Source of the DNA: an uncultured Hyphomicrobiales bacterium
GTDB lineage: Bacteria; Pseudomonadota; Alphaproteobacteria; Rhizobiales; Xanthobacteraceae
Length of the DNA: 40,587 nt
Assembly: GCA_903839845.1 (NCBI GenBank)
Contig: CAIMEA010000102.1
Span: 1-40,587, forward strand
Direction of reading: 5' to 3'
The notes beneath the pieces were generated by a model. That model was not told the origin of the DNA. It did no database searches and saw only the letters and a list, made by a program, of their open reading frames with translations. Below, piece after piece: positions 33,260-40,587 of the stretch; positions within the stretch are counted from its first letter, which is position 1; every line of letters begins with the position of its first letter. A program made the position numbers and the translations under genes.

Positions 33260-33708
33260 TGGGTGCGATCCTTTTCCATCAAGCGTGCGAACGACGCGGT
33301 ATTCATCGAACCGAAAGCGCCGAGGTCGACGTGCCGGCGCGTGATGGGATCGTCGATGGTGAGACGGCCGTCGGCCCATCGCGTCATCTTGAAGGGCGTA
33401 TCCGGGCTGCCGCCGTGCATCAGCCTTTCGCGCGCCATGCTGCGCATGACATTGCGCACGAAGCCGCTGGTGCCGGGCGGCAGCACGTCCACGACATCGC
33501 GGCGCCCGGTATCGTAGACTGCGATGGCGCCGTCTGGCCGATCGTCGAAGCGGACCTCGAGCACCTTGACGGGCACCGTTTGATTAATGTCCGTTACCGT
33601 CATGCCGGTATGGCGCGCGACCGCGGCGAGCGTAATGGTCAACGCAATGACCGCGGCGGCGCCCCACAGGACACCGGGTGGAAAAGCTATGTCGTCCGTC
33701 GTACTCAT
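33256..33708 (-). CDS. puhC: Photosynthetic complex assembly protein PuhC
   Basis: A 150-residue protein with one N-terminal membrane helix (VLWGAAAVIALTITLAAVA) and a periplasmic domain, matching PuhC, an assembly factor for the RC-LH1 core. Typical parts are RFDDRPDGAIAVYD, DVLPPGTSGFVRNVMRSMARER and a C-terminal DPITRRHVDLGAFG. I choose ATG 33708, which has AGGAGG five bases upstream, over ATG 33729, which would overlap the puhB stop but has no equally good site; the difference is seven residues. Confidence 0.9.
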   Translation of the reverse strand: MSTTDDIAFPPGVLWGAAAVIALTITLAAVARHTGMTVTDINQTVPVKVLEVRFDDRPDGAIAVYDTGRRDVVDVLPPGTSGFVRNVMRSMARERLMHGGSPDTPFKMTRWADGRLTIDDPITRRHVDLGAFGSMNTASFARLMEKDRTQ

Positions 33709-33725
33709 ACGCGCCTCCTGATGGA

Positions 33726-34382
33726 TCATGCCGCCGCCGGCGCCAGATGACCCGGCATCGGCTCCGCAGCCTTGCTGGCCGGCACCGCTTCGGTGACGTG
33801 CTCGGGCTGCGCCGCCTTGAGTTCACGCGCCAGCAAACTGGCAACCCGCTCGCCGTCGGCAACGCAGCGCAGCAACGGCTGCGGCTGCCGCAAAAGCCAC
33901 GGACGCGCATGTGGCCACAGATGCAGGTAGGCGATGCGTCCATCACCGAGCAGCGTCAGCGCGATATCGGCGGTGCCGTCGGCATAGACCCTGGTCGCGG
34001 CCGCGCCGATCTGAACGAAGGGTAAATTGAGCGCGACCGGCAAGGCGACGCCGATATGCATGACGACGCGGCGGTTGGTGATCGAGTAGACCGTGGTCCG
34101 GCTATAAAACCAGGCCAGCAGCGCGACGATACAGACCACGCCAACCGACAGGCCTGGCAGCCACAGCGTGTTCTTCAGACTGCCGGCGGCGGAAAAGCCG
34201 TCCGACAGCCCCGTTGCGACGCGCCAGATCACCAGCAGCCCGAAATAGACCGCGATAGCGCGGATATGAAACGCCCGTTTGGCGAGCGGCCACCACGCCG
34301 GCCGGCCCTGCCATACCAGATGCTCGCCTTCAGGGAGCACCTCGGGCATGCCCTTGAGGGGGCCATAAGATGCTTCGATCAT
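33726..34382 (-). CDS. puhB: Photosynthetic complex assembly protein PuhB
   Basis: A 218-residue membrane protein with about two to three helices (RAIAVYFGLLVIWRVATG and LPGLSVGVVCIVALLAWF) and a bacterial PH-like domain (TTVYSITNRRVVMHIGVALP, INLPF-like NLPFVQIGAA). PuhB dimerises and assists reaction-centre H-subunit folding and core assembly. The start ATG 34382 overlaps the puhA stop (ATGA); the longer open frame is a shadow of puhA. The opening GPLKGMPEVLPEGEHLVWQG is conserved in PuhB. Confidence 0.92.
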   Translation of the reverse strand: MIEASYGPLKGMPEVLPEGEHLVWQGRPAWWPLAKRAFHIRAIAVYFGLLVIWRVATGLSDGFSAAGSLKNTLWLPGLSVGVVCIVALLAWFYSRTTVYSITNRRVVMHIGVALPVALNLPFVQIGAAATRVYADGTADIALTLLGDGRIAYLHLWPHARPWLLRQPQPLLRCVADGERVASLLARELKAAQPEHVTEAVPASKAAEPMPGHLAPAAA

Positions 34383-35146
34383 AGCAGCGGCTCCGAACGG
34401 GCCGGCGTCGCGTACAGCGTGCCGCCGCCGTAGTAAGCACAGACCTTGTCTTCCTCGAGCAAGGTGATGCGCTCCTGACTTGCCAATTTCGGCACATCCT
34501 TGAACTGGCTCGACAGAATAGAGTTGACCTTGATCCGGCGCTGGCCGCGGTCGACGCGGCAGAAATTCCACGGCAACATCGCCGTTGCGCCGCCTGTAAG
34601 CGCCACTTCGAGATAACGGATCATGATTTCCGAGCGGTCGACCCAGACCTCTTTTACCGTCCCGGCGACATTATGATCGGCGCCGATCACCGGCATGCCG
34701 CGCGGATCGGGATCGCGGTCGGCGATCGAGAAGGTCTTCGCGATGCGCATCGGCACGATCTTGTCGGCGCCATCGACCGTGAGATCCGGCACATTGGCGC
34801 GCTGCGCATATGAGCCGGGCCCCACTGCATCGGTCATCGGATTGCCCGTCGGCTCCAGCGGCGCGCCGGGCCAGCGCGCGGTCGGCGCCGCCTTGGTAAC
34901 CGGCGCGTCGCCGCGACCGTTCGGCACGCTGACATTCTCGCCATGCGGCATCCGGAAAGTCTTCGGCGATGGTGGCACCGGATAGCCGACGCCATGGACG
35001 GCCCCGGAGCCGTCGACCACCAGCGGATAGCCCTCGCGCTTGTCTTCGCGGCGCAGATAGAAAACAAGTCCGAGGAAAAACACGATGAATGTGTAGAGAA
35101 CGACCTGCGCTAGATCGATCGAACCGACGATAGTACCTTTGTCCAT
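34379..35146 (-). CDS. puhA: Photosynthetic reaction centre H subunit
   Basis: H subunit of the type II reaction centre. It caps the cytoplasmic face of the L-M core and guides proton uptake to quinone QB. The 255-residue protein has the single N-terminal helix (LAQVVLYTFIVFFLGLVFYLRRED), the REGYPLV segment and the PRC-barrel domain (GTVKEVWVDRSEIMIRYLEV, ATAMLPWNFCRVD, LSSQFKDVPKL, ITLLEEDKVCAYYGGG). The start ATG 35146 lies 23 bases after the lhaA stop, a short gap for this operon. A strong separate promoter for puhA often lies inside the upstream gene in relatives, but I could not point to one here. Confidence 0.96.
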   Translation of the reverse strand: MDKGTIVGSIDLAQVVLYTFIVFFLGLVFYLRREDKREGYPLVVDGSGAVHGVGYPVPPSPKTFRMPHGENVSVPNGRGDAPVTKAAPTARWPGAPLEPTGNPMTDAVGPGSYAQRANVPDLTVDGADKIVPMRIAKTFSIADRDPDPRGMPVIGADHNVAGTVKEVWVDRSEIMIRYLEVALTGGATAMLPWNFCRVDRGQRRIKVNSILSSQFKDVPKLASQERITLLEEDKVCAYYGGGTLYATPARSEPLL

Positions 35147-35169
35147 GACATGCCCTCCGCTTACCTTTG

Positions 35170-36618
35170 CTATATTGGAATTTCAGCAAGCCCGAAGCGC
35201 GTTTGCGTTTGCGCGCGGGCAACACGCGAGACTCGAATGAGCGGACCGATCGCCACCAGTGTGGCGAACATCAGCGCGATTTCGATATGCCAGACGATGC
35301 TGTAACCCGTGGACGGGTTCATAAGGGCGACGCCGAGTGTCCCCTTGAAGGCCAGCGCCGACATGCCGTCGCGAATGGCGCCGCCGAGCGCGATCGACAC
35401 ACCGGCGGCGGTCGCTTGCACCGCGCCCCAACTGCCGACTGCCAGACCGCCAAGGTCCTTGGTGGCCAACGACATCGCGGCGAGCAGCGTGCTGACGGAG
35501 AATAAACCGGTGCCGAAGCCGATCAGCGCGGTTCCGACGCGCAACAACAGAATCGAATTGAGCGGCGACGAGAAGATCACGGCGGTGAACGCAATCACGC
35601 CGACTAGCGGCCCGTTGGCCGCCAGCCGATATGGATCGAAGCCGCGCGACAGGCAAAATGCCGCGACTGAGAAGCCGCACAAAGTTCCACCTGCCAGCAG
35701 CGCGGTCATGAAGGTCGTATTGCTGACGCTCATGCCCAGAATCTCGCCGCCGTAGGGCTCAAGCAATATGTCCTGCATACTGAAGGCCGCGGTGCCGAGG
35801 CCGACCACCACCAGAAGCCGGATAGATCCCGGTGCGCTATGCAGCTTGCGCCACGCCTGGTCGAAATAAAGGCCTTGCGAGCCAGTGGTCCGCGACGGGT
35901 CGCGCGCTTCCTGCTTCCACAGCGCGACGAGGTTGAGAGCCATCGTGACCGCGGCGACGCCCTGCACGACCTGGATCAACCGTATCTGCGAAAAGTCAGA
36001 GAGCAGCAGTCCGAAACTCAGGGCGCCGCCAACCATGCCAATGAGCAGCATGACATAAAGGAAGGCGACGACGCGCGGCCGCTGCTCCGGCGGCGCCAAA
36101 TCGGTGGCCAGTGCAATGCCGGCAGTCTGCACCGTGTGCATGCCGGCGCCGACCATCAGAAACGACAGCGCGGCAGCCAGTTCGCCGATGAATATGGGGC
36201 CATTCGTGTCGCCGGACAATATCAGCAGCGAGAACGGCATGATGGCGAAGCCGCCGAATTGCAGCATCGTGCCGAGCCAGATGTAAGGCACGCGCCGCCA
36301 GCCCAGCACCGAGCGGTGCGTGTCGGACTTGAAACCAATCAAGGCGCGAAACGGCGCAAACACCAGAGGCATCGACACCATCAGCGCGACCACCCAGGCA
36401 GGAACGCCGAGTTCGATGATCATCACCCGGTTGAGTGTGCCATTAAGCAGAATGAACGCCATGCCGACCGTGATCTGAAACAAAGACAGCCGCAGCAGCC
36501 GGCCAAGGGGCAATTCAGCGCTCGCCGCGTCGGCGAAAGGCAAAAAGCGCGGCCCCAGCCAGACGATCGACTTCACCATGACATTGGTGACGGGATTCAT
36601 TTTTCCGGTGCGGCTCAT
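35170..36618 (-). CDS. lhaA: PucC/LhaA-family light-harvesting assembly transporter
   Basis: A 482-residue, about 12-helix MFS-like protein of the BCD/PucC family, needed for light-harvesting complex (LH1 here, by operon position) assembly, possibly by delivering bacteriochlorophyll. Family landmarks are LRLSLFQITVGMAFILLNGTLNRVMIIELGVPAW (broken into helix 1-2), FAPFRALIGFKSDTHRSVLGWRRVPYIW, MHTVQTAGIALATDL, QDILLEPYGGEILGMSV and GTGLFSVSTLLAAM. The start ATG 36618 overlaps the bchM stop (ATGA); ATG 36600 is a possible shorter start. A still longer open frame upstream is a bchM shadow. Confidence 0.92.
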   Translation of the reverse strand: MSRTGKMNPVTNVMVKSIVWLGPRFLPFADAASAELPLGRLLRLSLFQITVGMAFILLNGTLNRVMIIELGVPAWVVALMVSMPLVFAPFRALIGFKSDTHRSVLGWRRVPYIWLGTMLQFGGFAIMPFSLLILSGDTNGPIFIGELAAALSFLMVGAGMHTVQTAGIALATDLAPPEQRPRVVAFLYVMLLIGMVGGALSFGLLLSDFSQIRLIQVVQGVAAVTMALNLVALWKQEARDPSRTTGSQGLYFDQAWRKLHSAPGSIRLLVVVGLGTAAFSMQDILLEPYGGEILGMSVSNTTFMTALLAGGTLCGFSVAAFCLSRGFDPYRLAANGPLVGVIAFTAVIFSSPLNSILLLRVGTALIGFGTGLFSVSTLLAAMSLATKDLGGLAVGSWGAVQATAAGVSIALGGAIRDGMSALAFKGTLGVALMNPSTGYSIVWHIEIALMFATLVAIGPLIRVSRVARAQTQTRFGLAEIPI

Positions 36619-37315
36619 GGGCGGCAAATCTCCATGGCCTGGGATTTGTAGAAGCCTGAGGCAATGCGCTGCGTGCGCCCCCGCTGCCAATCGCCAAGGC
36701 CGGGCGCCTTCGCCAGCATGGCCTGCATCGTCATCTCTGAAATCGGCTGGATCGCCGGTGCGCGTTCCGAGCGTGGAAACAGCCGCCCGGCCGCATGCAT
36801 CACGGTGAGCGCGGGCGTGCGCGGCGCATAGGTGAAAACAACCGAGCCGCCGGTGCGCGCTGCCAGAGCGGTCACCGCGCCGACGCAATCGGCGGCGTTG
36901 TAATGAATGAGCGAATCCATGGCGACGACGTGATCGAATTTTCCGAGCGCGGGGTCCAGCATGTCACCGGCGCGAAACTCGATTGTCCCCTCGCCCAGAT
37001 CGCGCGGCGTGCGTTCGCGCGCCAACTCTATCAGCCTCGGCGCGACGTCGATGGCGATCACCTGCGCGCCGCGCCGCGCCGCCTCGACCGCCAGCGACCC
37101 TGTGCCGCATCCGGCATCGAGCAGGCGGCAGCCGCGCAAGTCGCCCGGCAACCAAGACAACAAGGTCGCGCGCATCTCATCGCGGCCGGCGCGCACGGTA
37201 GCGCGAATACGGCTGACCGGCGCATCCGACGTCAGCCGCGCCCAGGCTTCTATGGCGGTGCGGTCGAAATAGGTTTCGAGTTGTCCGCGGCGCTGCTGAT
37301 AGGTGATTGTCTGCA

Positions 37316-37316
<1 letters not shown>
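36615..37316 (-). CDS. bchM: Mg-protoporphyrin IX O-methyltransferase
   Basis: Methylates the ring-C propionate of Mg-protoporphyrin IX with SAM, making the AcsF substrate. The 233-residue protein opens with YFDRTAIEAWARLTSDAPVSRIR, a BchM/ChlM hallmark, followed by SAM motif I LLDAGCGTGSLA (65-76), VIAIDVAPRLIELA and DHVVAMDSLIHY. The C-terminal FPRSERAPAIQPI and SGFYKSQAMEI are also family-typical. The start overlaps the bchL stop by one base (TGATG) and the stop overlaps lhaA. Confidence 0.95.

Positions 37317-40587
<3,271 letters not shown>

Overview
The window reads as chromosomal DNA of a GC-rich alphaproteobacterium, most likely a Hyphomicrobiales (Rhodopseudomonas/Bradyrhizobium/Rhodoplanes-like) anoxygenic phototroph. 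The evidence is the right-hand third, a bacteriochlorophyll and reaction-centre operon in the order bchH-bchL-bchM-lhaA-puhA-puhB-puhC-orf-acsF-puhE-hemA with the oxygen-dependent cyclase AcsF. Supporting traits are a class I PHA synthase, an OpgH-type glucan synthase and a ScfR/RamB-type regulator. The assignment below class level is inference; no rRNA, tRNA, CRISPR or intact insertion sequence was seen.

Layout. 1-1.8 kb: 3' part of a PHA synthase gene and a broken Asp/Glu/hydantoin racemase gene. 1.8-8.7 kb: a FadR-type GntR regulator divergent from a tightly coupled operon holding an NMT1-type ABC importer, a dihydropyrimidinase/hydantoinase, an SDR, a DUF1445 (D-glutamate cyclase-like) protein and a GlcG/HbpS-like protein. 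This looks like uptake and ring-opening catabolism of a small cyclic amide. An interrupted palindrome between the two units is a good operator candidate.

8.9-17.0 kb: an LtaS-like membrane sulfatase-fold protein, then an unusual cofactor-type cluster: creatininase-family amidohydrolase, GTP cyclohydrolase II, stand-alone RibD-type reductase, SAM methyltransferase, GT4 glycosyltransferase, a non-canonical PTPS/QueD homologue and a BchC-like dehydrogenase. Together these could turn GTP into a reduced, methylated and/or glycosylated pterin- or flavin-precursor-like compound. This is the best candidate here for an undescribed pathway. 17.1-22.4 kb: a divergent operon of OpgH-like glucosyltransferase, FkbM methyltransferase and two polytopic GT-C-like membrane proteins, probably for a periplasmic or surface glycan.

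22.4-29.8 kb: a membrane-anchored cytochrome c, an ACMSD-like amidohydrolase, a ScfR-type regulator divergent from a PanE-like reductase, serine-glyoxylate aminotransferase and a hydroxypyruvate/glycerate dehydrogenase (C2/serine-cycle carbon), then a DUF2177 membrane protein. 29.8 kb to the end: the photosynthesis operon on the minus strand, nearly every gene joined to the next by a start/stop overlap. It runs from Mg chelatase (BchH, cut by the window edge) through Mg-protoporphyrin methylation, aerobic cyclisation, protochlorophyllide reduction and reaction-centre H-subunit assembly to 5-aminolevulinate synthase.
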